Positions 1-7,984 of a stretch of 64,000 bases of DNA are shown piece after piece. The position numbers and the translations under genes are program-made. Positions within the stretch are counted from its first letter, which is position 1, and every line of letters starts with the position of its first letter. This DNA comes from Paenibacillus sp. FSL K6-0276 (GTDB taxonomy: Bacteria; Bacillota; Bacilli; Paenibacillales; Paenibacillaceae). Location of the stretch: assembly GCF_037977235.1 (NCBI RefSeq), contig NZ_CP150276.1, positions 5,208,001 to 5,272,000 on the forward strand, written 5' to 3'. Below the pieces are notes generated by a model that was given only the letters and a program-made list of their open reading frames with translations, was not told the origin of the DNA and did not search any database.

Positions 1-1145
1 AACAAGTAGCGCATATCCACAATTTTTTTCAATTGAGCTGCTTTCCAGCCCTTGTAAGTTTTGCTGCCAACTACAGCAATACCTTGACCCTTGCCTAGTG
101 AAGCTACTGTTCCTTTATTGCTGAATGCGAATTTCTTTGGTTGTTGATTACGAATCGCAGCCACCAAATTATGCGCACAGCACTCGCCCTGTTGCATAGC
201 AATTTGTGCCGTTGGCGGGTAAGGACGTCCTTCCGGGTTAATCATCAAAGAACCATCTCCAATAATGAAGATATTTTCTTGGCTTGGTGCACGTAAATAT
301 TCATCTACTTTCACACGTCCACGCATAGCTTCAAATCCAGCGGCTTCAATAAGACGATTCCCTCGAATTCCGCCTGTCCAGACAATTGTGGAAGCTTTAA
401 TTTCTTCGCCTGACGCCAGAATCACACCGTTTGGCAGACATTCCTTGATAGCAACGCCCATCTTGAAAGTAACACCCTTCTTAGTGAGCAAGTTCATCGC
501 GTACTCAACAAGTTCAGGAGCAAATCCAGGCAAAGCTGTTGGCGCAGCTTCTATGTTGTATATATTTACCATGCTCGGATCAACGTCAAATTCTTTACAC
601 AATCCAGGGATGCGGTCAGCTAATTCGGCCACAAACTCAATTCCGCTAAAGCCAGCACCACCGACTACGAAATTGATATGCTCCTGAGCATTGTTCTCGT
701 TCTTGTACTTGGCGAATTGATACTCAATATGTTCACGAATTAAACGAACGGAGTTGATGCTCCGGATCGTAAGTGCGTATTTATCAAGTCCTGGAATACC
801 GAATGTTTCAGGCTCTCCGCCCAAAGCAATGACGAGATAGTCATACGAAAGAGTACCATCCTCCAAAATAATCTTTTTCTGCTGAGTACGAATTTCCTGA
901 ACAGATGACTTTACGAGATCGATCTTGAATTCATCGATTAGTTTAGAAATAGACACCCGAGTGTGTTCAATACTGTCCGTACCTGCCGCAGGCATATGTA
1001 GATGGGTAGTAAAATAGTGGTACTCATGACGGTTTACGAGCGTGACATCCGCTTCATTATAGTTCAAAGCCTTCTGTAAGCGCTGTGCGGTCAAAATACC
1101 CCCATAGCCCGCGCCTAAGATTACGATTTTGGGAATACTACTCAT
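1..1145 (-). CDS. yumB: Type II NADH dehydrogenase (NDH-2), C-terminus cut by window edge
   Basis: FAD-dependent NADH:quinone oxidoreductase of the non-proton-pumping type, which passes electrons from NADH to menaquinone at the inner face of the membrane. The reverse-strand frame starts MSSIPKIVILGAGYGG, with the dinucleotide-binding GxGxxG at residues 11-16. A second one, VVGGAGFSG, lies near the middle for NADH. The motif PPTAQIAMQQG near the cut end is typical of the family. The ATG start is supported by AAGGAG 7 bases upstream. The gene runs off the left edge, so the membrane-associating C-terminus is not seen. It is divergent from yumC, the same pairing as yumB/yumC of Bacillus subtilis. 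An ndh paralogue designation is equally possible. Confidence 0.93.
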   Translation of the reverse strand, partial: MSSIPKIVILGAGYGGILTAQRLQKALNYNEADVTLVNRHEYHYFTTHLHMPAAGTDSIEHTRVSISKLIDEFKIDLVKSSVQEIRTQQKKIILEDGTLSYDYLVIALGGEPETFGIPGLDKYALTIRSINSVRLIREHIEYQFAKYKNENNAQEHINFVVGGAGFSGIEFVAELADRIPGLCKEFDVDPSMVNIYNIEAAPTALPGFAPELVEYAMNLLTKKGVTFKMGVAIKECLPNGVILASGEEIKASTIVWTGGIRGNRLIEAAGFEAMRGRVKVDEYLRAPSQENIFIIGDGSLMINPEGRPYPPTAQIAMQQGECCAHNLVAAIRNQQPKKFAFSNKGTVASLGKGQGIAVVGSKTYKGWKAAQLKKIVDMRYL

Positions 1146-1364
1146 GTTCCGGCTCCTTCCAAGAGGTAAATCTGTCTTTGTATTTTTTATTGAAACAATG
1201 TACGGTCCTTTTTGTGAATTTATACACTTATATTTAGAAGAAATTCCAATCAAACTTAAAGGATTTCTAAATTGACCATATCCATTGTAAACCTTAGTGT
1301 AGTATTAATCAAACATTAAAATACTAAAAAACGTCACATTCTTATTGCGTTCTAAAGTCTTTCT

Positions 1365-1393
1365 TTGCAGGTATGTGTCACAATGTTTATAAT
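1365..1393 (+). promoter_or_regulatory. Predicted sigma-A promoter of yumC
   Basis: A -35 box TTGCAG (1365-1370) and a perfect -10 box TATAAT (1388-1393) are separated by 17 bases. Transcription should start near 1400, which leaves a leader of about 50 bases before the yumC ribosome binding site. The remaining part of the 304-base gap between the two divergent genes is AT-rich and shows nothing else I can name. Confidence 0.65.
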
Positions 1394-1449
1394 AAGTAAG
1401 AATACAAGTATGGCAAAATGAATATATCAACTCGGAGGTGTAATATCCC

Positions 1450-2451
1450 GTGACACAAGAGCAATCCGGCGTTCCTATGAGCGACCTTTTAATCATAGGT
1501 GGCGGTCCAGCTGGCATGTTTGCCGCATTTTACGGTGGGATGCGTCAGGCATCAGTAACACTTATTGAAAGTATGCCCCAATTGGGAGGACAACTCGCTG
1601 CACTTTATCCTGAAAAATACATTTATGATGTAGCAGGTTTCCCAAAAGTAACTGCACAAGAATTGGTTGACAACCTGACACGGCAAATGGATATGTTCCA
1701 ATCGAATATCCGGCTGGAGGAGAAAGTAATTTCTGTTCAGAAACGGGACGAACGCCATTTTGTAGTTACAACCGATGTAGCAGAATATCACAGTAAAGCT
1801 ATTATCATTACAGCTGGCGTAGGCGCTTTTGAACCTCGTCGTTTAGAACTGCCAGACGCAGGACGATTTGAAAAAGCCAACCTCCACTATTTTGTAAATG
1901 ATTTAAATGCCTTTAAAGATAAAAAAGTTCTGATTAGCGGTGGTGGTGATTCCGCAGTAGACTGGGCACTAATGCTGGAACCAATCGCGGAGCAAGTAAC
2001 CCTGATTCACCGCCGGGATAAATTCCGTGCGCATGAGCACAGCGTAGAGAATCTGATGGCTTCCAAAGTTAACGTAATTACACCTACTGAAATTACAGAA
2101 CTGCATGGTGATGAGTTCATTACTAAGGTTACCTTATCCCATATCAAAACCAAGGAAACGCAAGAAATCGAAGTCGACAGTGTAATCGTCAATTTCGGAT
2201 TTGTTTCCTCTCTGGGACCCATTGCAGAGTGGGGTATCGACATTGAAGGAAACTCCATTGTCGTTGACTCACGTATGGAAACGAGTATTCCAGGAATCTT
2301 TGCTGCCGGCGATATCACCACGTATCCAGGTAAGCTGAAGCTAATTGCTGTAGGATTCGGCGAAGCCCCAACGGCTGTGAATAACGCAAAAGTCTACATC
2401 GATCCAGAAGCCAAGCTTTCGCCAGGACACAGCAGTAATATGAAACTCTAA
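1450..2451 (+). CDS. yumC: Ferredoxin/flavodoxin--NADP+ reductase, thioredoxin-reductase-like (type 2)
   Basis: Homodimeric FAD enzyme that moves electrons between NADPH and ferredoxin or flavodoxin in the cytoplasm. The 333-residue length equals that of the YumC family. The FAD-binding GGGPAG is at residues 17-22. The NADP-binding GGGDSAVDWA lies near residue 165. A C-terminal AAGDITTYPGK closes the FAD site. The CxxC of true thioredoxin reductases is absent, which separates the two families. The GTG start at 1450 is chosen because GGAGGTG (1434-1440) sits 9 bases upstream; an ATG at 1477 would lose part of the N-terminus. A strong hairpin terminator follows. Confidence 0.95.
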   Translation: MTQEQSGVPMSDLLIIGGGPAGMFAAFYGGMRQASVTLIESMPQLGGQLAALYPEKYIYDVAGFPKVTAQELVDNLTRQMDMFQSNIRLEEKVISVQKRDERHFVVTTDVAEYHSKAIIITAGVGAFEPRRLELPDAGRFEKANLHYFVNDLNAFKDKKVLISGGGDSAVDWALMLEPIAEQVTLIHRRDKFRAHEHSVENLMASKVNVITPTEITELHGDEFITKVTLSHIKTKETQEIEVDSVIVNFGFVSSLGPIAEWGIDIEGNSIVVDSRMETSIPGIFAAGDITTYPGKLKLIAVGFGEAPTAVNNAKVYIDPEAKLSPGHSSNMKL

Positions 2452-2470
2452 TTCTATCTACTACAATAAA

Positions 2471-2522
2471 AAAGGGTATTCTGATAGGCCTATCAATAGC
2501 AGCCTATCAGGATACCCTTTTA
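2471..2522. terminator. Bidirectional terminator between yumC and sda
   Basis: An 18-base near-perfect inverted repeat (2471-2488 with 2503-2520) is flanked by A and T runs on both sides, so it can end both the rightward yumC transcript and the leftward sda transcript. Confidence 0.85.
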
Positions 2523-2581
2523 TGTTTGTGACTCGCGGTTTATTTATATGTAGCCAGCTACAAAGGTATACTTTGCGCTCT

Positions 2582-2734
2582 TTAATGAAGAACCGCATGA
2601 ACTGGAGAGTGTAAGTTGCGTTTGCGAATCTCAACGAGTAGAAGAGCGATGAAATCATGCTCTAGTTGCAGTTCTATCGCTCTATGGTAAGAGTCTAGAA
2701 GCATCTCATCGGACAATTCAACCATAACGTTCAT
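2582..2734 (-). CDS. sda: Sda, checkpoint inhibitor of the sporulation histidine kinase
   Basis: A small protein that binds the dimerisation/phosphotransfer domain of sporulation kinases such as KinA and blocks entry into sporulation while replication is active or damaged. I translated this 50-residue frame by hand. It reads MNVMVELSDEMLLDSYHRAI and continues with ELQLEHDFIALLLVEIRKR. The LSDE-LL-SY-A---L--DFI-L---EI-RR spacing matches the Sda helical hairpin of B. subtilis. The ATG at 2734 follows GGAAAGGTAG. Stop TAA is at 2582-2584. Its upstream region carries several DnaA boxes, as in B. subtilis where DnaA activates sda. Family assignment rests on pattern recognition of a short protein. 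Confidence 0.85.
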   Translation of the reverse strand: MNVMVELSDEMLLDSYHRAIELQLEHDFIALLLVEIRKRNLHSPVHAVLH

Positions 2735-2801
2735 CTACCTTTCCTGTATTTGGATCTGAATCTATCATATCAAACTATCATTTTTCGAACAAGCGTTCGT
2801 G

Positions 2802-2901
2802 TTATCCACAAGTACATGTGGAAATCCTGTGTATAATATGTGCGTAAGCGTTACAAAGGTGATACCTGCACAGTGGAATATGGGGATAATAGTTATACAC
2901 A
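2802..2901. promoter_or_regulatory. Cluster of DnaA boxes upstream of sda
   Basis: Three perfect matches to TTATnCACA occur within 100 bases: TTATCCACA at 2802-2810 (+), TGTGTATAA at 2828-2836 (reverse orientation) and TTATACACA at 2893-2901 (+). One-mismatch forms are at 2839-2847 and 2881-2889. Chance occurrence of three perfect 9-mers here is very unlikely. The position, 70-170 bases upstream of the sda start, matches the known DnaA-dependent control of sda in B. subtilis. The rest of the gap to 3039 is AT-rich and shows no gene. Confidence 0.8.
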
Positions 2902-3039
2902 GGATTGAACCACTTGTATACAGCTAAAAATATATTTTTATTGTAAATAAATCACAATATAATTCACCCCAAAAGAACGCAACTAAACGCAATTTTATCT
3001 TACTACTCTATTATCGTCAATTCTAAAATATTTGTTAAT

Positions 3040-3702
3040 TTACTGAGGTCTTGTATTAACCTCTAAAATCCATATTTTACCTGAATAATCCACGGCATAA
3101 TCAAAGCCCAGTTCACCTATTCCCGGGAAGTGCCGCTCCATTAGTTTGATACATACAAGCGTTAGTCTGCGCATCTCTGCTTTCTTCGCCGAAGCTTTAA
3201 TTCGAGGCAACGATCTGCGAAGTCCTTCTCGACAAGAAAGCATCGTGCCCCCTTTACATAAATTCGTTACGAACAGACCAGGCCTAGCCAGTCTCCCTAC
3301 CATGGAGCGAAACTCCCAAACAGCACCATTTTTCACTACTTTGACCCGATAATCAATAGGACGCCCACCAATTCTGGCGAGAGAAATCCCCTGTTGAATC
3401 AAATATCTACGTCTGACCTTGACGAAATGGAGCGCACTTCTCATGGATTTAAAGTCCTTGTAAATTCGAGTTCTGTCCATATAAGTAAATCCATAACCTC
3501 GACTATCCCGAAACACTTTGATTACACCGTAGCCTCCGCCGCCAACTATAGGTTTAATAACAACATTTCCGTATCTCCGGAGCATGGCTAACAGTGAGTC
3601 AGCCGAATACACCCTCGTCATTGGTATATAATGAGAAACCCTCGTGTCACTGAGCAATGCTTCTGTCTTTAACCATTTGCTAGCCAATTGTCTTCCCGAC
3701 AT
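3040..3702 (-). CDS. YheC/YheD-family ATP-grasp protein, endospore coat-associated type
   Basis: A 220-residue protein of the YheC/YheD group, which has an ATP-grasp fold and in Bacillus is linked to the spore coat. The sequence shows the glycine-rich VVIKPIVGGGGYGVIKV (about residues 47-63), the central lysines that bind ATP phosphates, and a C-terminal GELGFDYAVDYSGKIWILEVNTRP with the acidic and Asn residues that bind metal. The ATG follows a GGAGGGAAAGG box. It is shorter than two-domain YheC/D proteins (about 350-450 residues) and resembles the single-domain copies that occur in many versions in Paenibacillus. The ligated substrate is unknown. It stands alone, convergent with nothing. 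Confidence 0.85.
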   Translation of the reverse strand: MSGRQLASKWLKTEALLSDTRVSHYIPMTRVYSADSLLAMLRRYGNVVIKPIVGGGGYGVIKVFRDSRGYGFTYMDRTRIYKDFKSMRSALHFVKVRRRYLIQQGISLARIGGRPIDYRVKVVKNGAVWEFRSMVGRLARPGLFVTNLCKGGTMLSCREGLRRSLPRIKASAKKAEMRRLTLVCIKLMERHFPGIGELGFDYAVDYSGKIWILEVNTRPQ

Positions 3703-4034
3703 CGTCCTTTCCCTCCTTTCACATTCCAGCCTACCCTATACATTACTCAGAAAAGGTCCCGCCCTCTTGTATGATTGTCCGTGTAGGAAGAGGCTCTTAG
3801 CAAAAAGGGCTTAGAGCTTGTATCGACAACAATCTCAACTTTGCATGGTTAGATTGCAGATTTTGAAGAATCTTATCTCTGAGCATTCGACATTTTAATC
3901 GTAATGGATGAGTTCACTATAACTAGAATAATCTTCAAAATCGTTGTATTATTAATAGCGGTTACATTTTCGATTCTAACTTTATAATTATGACTTAGAG
4001 GTTCATTAAAAAAACAGCGCGGGGAGGGCTCGGA
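3703..4034. other. 332-base intergenic region
   Basis: This stretch separates the ATP-grasp gene from the small membrane protein. It holds the two divergent promoters by inference, but I see no clear -35/-10 pair, riboswitch or repeat. A 27-codon hydrophobic frame begins at 3904 but has no ribosome binding site. Confidence 0.4.
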
Positions 4035-4244
4035 ATGGCTCAGTTTTTCGAGGTTTTATATTGGGTGGCCATGCTTGGGATGTCCATCGTATTGGCTGGA
4101 ACTACTATACTGATCTGCGCTATTGGCTTTAAATTCATTAAAGACAGACGCAGAGCATTGGGTGCTGGCTGTATTGCCTTTTCCCTAGGAGCCGCAGCGC
4201 TCATCGTGTTTATGATTAATTACAAGTTCATTCTTCCAGCCTAG
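4035..4244 (+). CDS. Small two-helix membrane protein of unknown function
   Basis: I do not recognise this 69-residue protein. It has two hydrophobic segments, about residues 8-33 and 44-65, joined by the basic turn KFIKDRRRA, so the loop should face the cytoplasm with both ends outside. The ATG at 4035 is preceded by GGGGAGGG at 4020-4027, which makes translation credible. A strong terminator follows 16 bases after the stop, so it is probably a single-gene transcript. Confidence 0.7.
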   Translation: MAQFFEVLYWVAMLGMSIVLAGTTILICAIGFKFIKDRRRALGAGCIAFSLGAAALIVFMINYKFILPA

Positions 4245-4260
4245 TTGGACTCAGGAACAA

Positions 4261-4304
4261 ACAAAAGCCCTCTCGCGGAGAATTCGTCGGAGGGCTTTTG
4301 TTTG
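4261..4304. terminator. Bidirectional terminator
   Basis: A 12-base inverted repeat (4261-4272 with 4290-4301) with flanking A and T tracts lies between the small membrane protein and the convergent GNAT gene. Confidence 0.85.
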
Positions 4305-4312
4305 TATATCAC

Positions 4313-4765
4313 TCATATATCTAGCGAAAGACGGATCATATCGACTACCTTAATCCCATTTTCAACAATCTCTTCACTGTAATGTCTGATAAAAAAGTCT
4401 CTATCGATTCCGGTAATTCTAAATCCACATTTCTGATAAAGAGCCAGTTGTCCTACACTAGAATTTCCGGTACCCACTTCAATCGTCTTCGCACCAAGTA
4501 ATCTCGCATTCTCAATCGCATGATAGACCAACTGCTTTCCTATCCCTTTACTTTGCTGATTCTCATCAACGGCTATATTCACTAGCTCCACTGTCTCAGG
4601 CCTAGTTTGTAGCAAAACATAGACACCGATAATGCAATTCTCCACTTCAGCTACAAAACATTGGCCTCTTTTTAAATACGCTTCAACAAGACTTGGGGAA
4701 GGATCGGCTAACAACAACAATTGCAAGGGAGGTTGTTCTTCTGCGTTTAATTTCCTAATTAGCAT
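4313..4765 (-). CDS. GNAT-family N-acetyltransferase
   Basis: A 150-residue protein of the Gcn5-related acetyltransferase fold, which transfers acetyl from acetyl-CoA to an amine. The acetyl-CoA pyrophosphate-binding motif A is visible as VDENQQSKGIGKQLVYHAIENA (Q-x-x-K-G-I-G-K, about residues 86-100). It is followed by VGTGNSSVGQLALYQKCGFR, motif B with the typical LYxKxGF. The C-terminal RHYSEEIVENGIKVVDMIRLSL matches a subgroup whose members carry a YSEEIxENG signature. Substrate cannot be told. The ATG has AAGGAG 8 bases upstream. Confidence 0.88.
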   Translation of the reverse strand: MLIRKLNAEEQPPLQLLLLADPSPSLVEAYLKRGQCFVAEVENCIIGVYVLLQTRPETVELVNIAVDENQQSKGIGKQLVYHAIENARLLGAKTIEVGTGNSSVGQLALYQKCGFRITGIDRDFFIRHYSEEIVENGIKVVDMIRLSLDI

Positions 4766-4803
4766 GCTTAGAGCTCCTTGTGATGACTTTTGTCATTGAG
4801 AAT

Positions 4804-4855
4804 AAAAAAAAGCCTCCAAGCCAGTGTTTTAGAACTCAACACGGGGCTTGGAGGC
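4804..4855 (-). terminator. Terminator of the HesB/IscA gene
   Basis: On the minus strand an 11-base inverted repeat (4845-4855 with 4811-4822) is followed by a run of eight T. It lies 14 bases past the stop of the Fe-S protein gene. Confidence 0.85.
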
Positions 4856-4868
4856 GTTATCGTCGCTA

Positions 4869-5228
4869 TTAGCAAGGCTCTTCGTTCGGTTTCCCTGCAT
4901 CCTTAGCTGTCCGGAAGCTTGAGCCGCAGCCGCAGGTTGCAGTAGCGTTCGGGTTATTGATGGTGAAGCCACCAGTCATGCCGGATTCTTCAAAATCGAT
5001 TTCGAGACCATCTAGGTAACGAAGATTCTCTTTCTCCACGACAACCTTCATCTCTTGGATGTCCATATATACGTCCTGATCGCTTTCATTATCATCAAAG
5101 CCCATAGCGTAAGAGAATCCGCTGCATCCGCCTGGTGTTACTCCAATACGGAGGAACATGTTCGGCACTTCTTGTTCAGCAAGCATCGCCTTTAATTGTT
5201 CTGCTGCCTTTTCACTAATATTAATCAT
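4869..5228 (-). CDS. yutM: HesB/IscA/ErpA-type iron-sulfur cluster carrier
   Basis: A-type carrier that holds Fe or a 2Fe-2S/4Fe-4S cluster and hands it to apoproteins in the cytoplasm. The 119-residue protein carries the three conserved cysteines: Cys35 in GGCSGFSY, and Cys99 and Cys101 in ATCGCGSSF. It matches B. subtilis YutM in length. The IscA-like surroundings make sense here: the NifU-like scaffold yutI and two radical-SAM Fe-S enzymes (mqnE, lipA) are in the same window. The C-terminal tail AKDAGKPNEEPC ends in an extra cysteine of unknown meaning. Confidence 0.93.
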   Translation of the reverse strand: MINISEKAAEQLKAMLAEQEVPNMFLRIGVTPGGCSGFSYAMGFDDNESDQDVYMDIQEMKVVVEKENLRYLDGLEIDFEESGMTGGFTINNPNATATCGCGSSFRTAKDAGKPNEEPC

Positions 5229-5266
5229 GATTATATCCTCCTAAAAATTAGACTCACTTCATAAGA

Positions 5267-5361
5267 AGAAACGGCTTTGCCGTCCTTTTTGGGACGGTAC
5301 CCGTTTCTACGAAAAATACAAGACATTTAGGATGACGTGAAACTTATACTTTCTTGTATTT
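5267..5361 (+). repeat. Repeat A copy 1, double-hairpin intergenic repeat (divergent variant)
   Basis: First hairpin: GAAACGG (5267-5273) pairs with CCGTTTC (5300-5306), with an inner stem CCGTCC/GGACGG. Second hairpin: AAATACAAG (5314-5322) pairs with CTTGTATTT (5353-5361). Both differ from the other copies (AAACGC/GCGTTT and AAATATAAG/CTTATATTT) by changes on both sides of the stem that keep pairing. It sits between the divergent HesB gene and mqnE. Confidence 0.8.
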
Positions 5362-5519
5362 CAAGAAAAAACTTATGTTTAAGGGACCTTCCGGCCAAAA
5401 GTTACTTCTTTAAATATATACTTAATAAACTCAGTATAACTGACTATTCCATTACCCTCAAGTCACAACTGCCTTTTGCCTGACACATCACACCAAATTA
5501 AACCATCAATATCAAGCTG

Positions 5520-5548
5520 TTGATCCCCTTATAAGAGAGGTTTATAAT
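5520..5548 (+). promoter_or_regulatory. Predicted sigma-A promoter of mqnE with a long leader
   Basis: TTGATC (5520-5525), 17-base spacer, TATAAT (5543-5548). Transcription from here gives a leader of about 145 bases before the mqnE ATG at 5699. The leader contains GGAGGctaaaCCTCC (about 5591-5605) followed by a T-rich stretch, then a GGTAA...TTACC hairpin. Confidence 0.6.
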
Positions 5549-5698
5549 AAGGAAGGCAAACATAAGTAAAAATTCGGAAATTTGTCACGGAGGCTAAACC
5601 TCCTCTTTATTTTCATGATGAACAGCTACCGTCTGGGTAAGTCTGGGAATTACCTGCGGGCAATGGACCCCGTAAAACTTTCAGGAGGAATTCATAAT

Positions 5699-6805
5699 AT
5701 GTCTACTCTTTTCACCCCCCAAACAGACGCCCGAATGATGAACATTATTGAAAAAGTTCGCGGCGGCGAAAGATTGAATTTAGAAGATGGCGTTTATTTA
5801 TATCAAAGTAACGACCTACTTACGATTGGCCAGCTAGCAAATGAAGTCAATCTTGCGAAGAACAACAACAGGGTTTATTTTATCGAAAACATGAGTCTTT
5901 ATTTCACCAATGTCTGCGAATCTCACTGTGCATTCTGCAATTTCCGCAAAGACGATGGAGAAGAAGGTGCTTATACCCTTTCCGGTCAGGAAATGGTGCA
6001 ATATGTCGAACAGCATATTCATCCAGGCGTGCGCGAATTCCATATCGTCGGCGGTCATAATGACAAGGTTCCCTTCCAGTATTACGTGGATTCTTTAAAA
6101 GCCTTGAATGAACGTTTTCCTGAGGTAACCTTAAAAGCATACACTGCAGCCGAAATTGATTTTTTTACCCGAATTAGCGGGTTGAGTATTCGTGAAGTAC
6201 TGGAACAGCTACGTGCTGCAGGACTTAAGACGCTTACTGGTGGAGGCGCAGAAATTTTATCCGATCAATACCGTAAAAAAATGCGCGTCGACAAAGCTAA
6301 TGTGGAAGAGTACCTGGAAGTTCACCGGACCGCACATCAGCTTGGCATGAAGACCCATACAACTATGCTCTACGGCTCCATTGAATCTCATGAAGACCGT
6401 ATCCGGCACATGATGCAGATCCGCGATCTGCAGGACGAAACCAATGGCTTTATGGTATTCATTCCATTATCTATGCAGCCTAAGAACAAGAATGCAGGGA
6501 TTATGCGCCGCAACTCCGCTTATGAGGATTTGAAGACGATTGCGATCAGCAGATTGATGCTGGATAATTTCGATCACATCAAAGCGTACTTCATTAATAT
6601 CGGTCCTCAGCTTACCCAGGTTGCGCTGAACTTCGGTGCATCTGACGTACATGGAACCATTCTTAAAGAACGCATTAGCCATGCGGCTGGTGCCTTAACA
6701 CCAGAAGGCCTCACTCGAGATGAATTGATCTGGCTAGTGAAAGGTGCTGGAAGAATTCCAGTAGAACGCGACACTTTCTACAATGAGATAAAGGTATACG
6801 AATAA
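5699..6805 (+). CDS. mqnE: Aminofutalosine synthase MqnE (radical SAM)
   Basis: Radical S-adenosylmethionine enzyme of the futalosine route to menaquinone; it joins SAM-derived adenosyl to the product of MqnA with loss of CO2. The cluster-binding motif C-x3-C-x2-C is Cys73, Cys77, Cys80 (CESHCAFC). The C-terminal PEGLTRDELIWLVKGAGR and PVERDTFYNEI are typical of MqnE rather than MqnC. I place the start at ATG 5699 because AGGAGG (5683-5688) lies 10 bases upstream. A longer open frame to 5582 lacks family sequence and holds hairpins. The gene is followed after 51 bases by yutJ on the same strand; a quinone-synthesis gene next to a putative quinone reductase is sensible. The other mqn genes are not in the window. 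Confidence 0.92.
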   Translation: MSTLFTPQTDARMMNIIEKVRGGERLNLEDGVYLYQSNDLLTIGQLANEVNLAKNNNRVYFIENMSLYFTNVCESHCAFCNFRKDDGEEGAYTLSGQEMVQYVEQHIHPGVREFHIVGGHNDKVPFQYYVDSLKALNERFPEVTLKAYTAAEIDFFTRISGLSIREVLEQLRAAGLKTLTGGGAEILSDQYRKKMRVDKANVEEYLEVHRTAHQLGMKTHTTMLYGSIESHEDRIRHMMQIRDLQDETNGFMVFIPLSMQPKNKNAGIMRRNSAYEDLKTIAISRLMLDNFDHIKAYFINIGPQLTQVALNFGASDVHGTILKERISHAAGALTPEGLTRDELIWLVKGAGRIPVERDTFYNEIKVYE

Positions 6806-6856
6806 AAGAATAGCTTAGATCCGTTATCCTATATTTGGAAAGGAAGTTCGGTCAGC

Positions 6857-7918
6857 ATGAGAACACTACTCGTTCTGGGCGGCGGCTATGGCGGCTTAGC
6901 CCTAATTCAAGAATTGCTCAATAATCACCTTCCTCATGATATTGAAATTATCTTAATTGACCGAATGCCTTATCAAGGAATCAAAACGGAATATTATGCG
7001 CTTGCCGCAGGTACCGTAACGGACTATCACTTACGGATCCAGTTTCCGGTTCATCCCCGCCTCACTGTCCGCTATGGTGAGGTGAGTTCCATTGATTTGG
7101 AGAGCAGAATAGTTACAATGGAGCCTGACGAGACTGTGTCTTATGACATTCTAGCCATTGCTCTAGGCTGTACCGATAATTACCATAACATCCCTGGAGC
7201 CGACCAATATACTTGCAGTATCCAGACCTTTGCAGGAACTCGGGAAACTTATCAACGTTTAAACGATGTGAAGCCTTATGGAACAATAAACATCGTAGGC
7301 GGTGGACTAAGTGGAGTTGAATTGGCGGCAGAGCTTCGGGAGAGCCGACCAGATCTTAATATTGCTATTCTGGATCGCGGTGAACGAGTCTTGTCTGCCT
7401 TTCCGGCGAAGCTGTCAGAGTACGTGGAAGAATGGTTTCACCACCATCAAGTACAGACGCTTGGACGTGTATCTGTATCCCATGTAGAGAAAGATGCGCT
7501 TTTTAACGGTGCAGAGGAAATTCTTTCAGATGTTACGGTATGGACCGCAGGGATTCAACCAGTGAAGGTGGTTCAGGAGTTAACAGTACCGAAGGACCGC
7601 GGAGGACGGATCATTCTGGATGAGTATTATCGTGTACCTGATTATCCAGAGGTGTATGTGATTGGTGACTGCGCCAGCCTGCCGTTCGCACCAAGCGCTC
7701 AAGCTGCAGGAGCACAAGGGGAGCAGGTTGCTCAGGTTATTCAAGCCTTATGGCGCGGCGAGACTCCTAAGCTTCATGCTATTCGTCTGAAGGGTACCTT
7801 AGGCTCACTAGGCAAGAAATCTGGATTTGGCTTGATGGGCCAACGCTCCGTCAAAGGAAGGGTACCCCGTATCCTCAAGAGCGGGGTGCTCTGGATGTCG
7901 AAACGCACTTTAGGATAA
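6857..7918 (+). CDS. yutJ: NADH dehydrogenase-like FAD/NAD(P) oxidoreductase YutJ
   Basis: A 353-residue flavoprotein of the NDH-2-like family. The FAD-binding VLGGGYGGLAL opens the protein, a second Rossmann motif NIVGGGLSGVELAAEL lies near residue 150, and YVIGDCASLP is the C-terminal FAD motif. Compared with the NDH-2 at the left edge it is shorter and lacks the long C-terminal membrane anchor, ending in SGVLWMSKRTLG. The ATG is preceded by AAAGGAAG. It probably shares a transcript with mqnE. Electron acceptor and cellular role are not established for the family. Confidence 0.9.
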   Translation: MRTLLVLGGGYGGLALIQELLNNHLPHDIEIILIDRMPYQGIKTEYYALAAGTVTDYHLRIQFPVHPRLTVRYGEVSSIDLESRIVTMEPDETVSYDILAIALGCTDNYHNIPGADQYTCSIQTFAGTRETYQRLNDVKPYGTINIVGGGLSGVELAAELRESRPDLNIAILDRGERVLSAFPAKLSEYVEEWFHHHQVQTLGRVSVSHVEKDALFNGAEEILSDVTVWTAGIQPVKVVQELTVPKDRGGRIILDEYYRVPDYPEVYVIGDCASLPFAPSAQAAGAQGEQVAQVIQALWRGETPKLHAIRLKGTLGSLGKKSGFGLMGQRSVKGRVPRILKSGVLWMSKRTLG

Positions 7919-7922
7919 ACCT

Positions 7923-7970
7923 AAGGGCTGCTCTCTTCCGTTTTTATAATGGAAGAGAGCAGCCCTTTAT
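7923..7970. terminator. Bidirectional terminator between yutJ and yuzB
   Basis: A long inverted repeat pairs AGGGCTGCTCTCTTCC (from 7924) with GGAAGAGAGCAGCCCT (from 7951), followed by a T-rich stretch. It serves the convergent genes on both sides. Confidence 0.85.
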
Positions 7971-7984
7971 TTAAATATAAGAAT

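Noticed and set aside
265..687. A 140-codon plus-strand frame at the left edge
   Set aside because: It is antisense to the NADH dehydrogenase, whose reverse-strand translation matches the family throughout.
2840..2854. cre-like sequence GCGTAAGCGTTACA within the DnaA-box region
   Set aside because: It misses conserved end positions of the cre consensus, and the overlap with a near-match DnaA box explains it better.
3904..3987. A 27-codon frame with a hydrophobic run, before the small membrane protein at 4035
   Set aside because: No ribosome binding site precedes the ATG, and AT-rich DNA readily encodes hydrophobic residues by chance.
5582..5698. N-terminal extension of mqnE from an upstream start
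   Set aside because: The extra 39 residues do not resemble MqnE, the DNA forms hairpins, and AGGAGG sits properly before ATG 5699.
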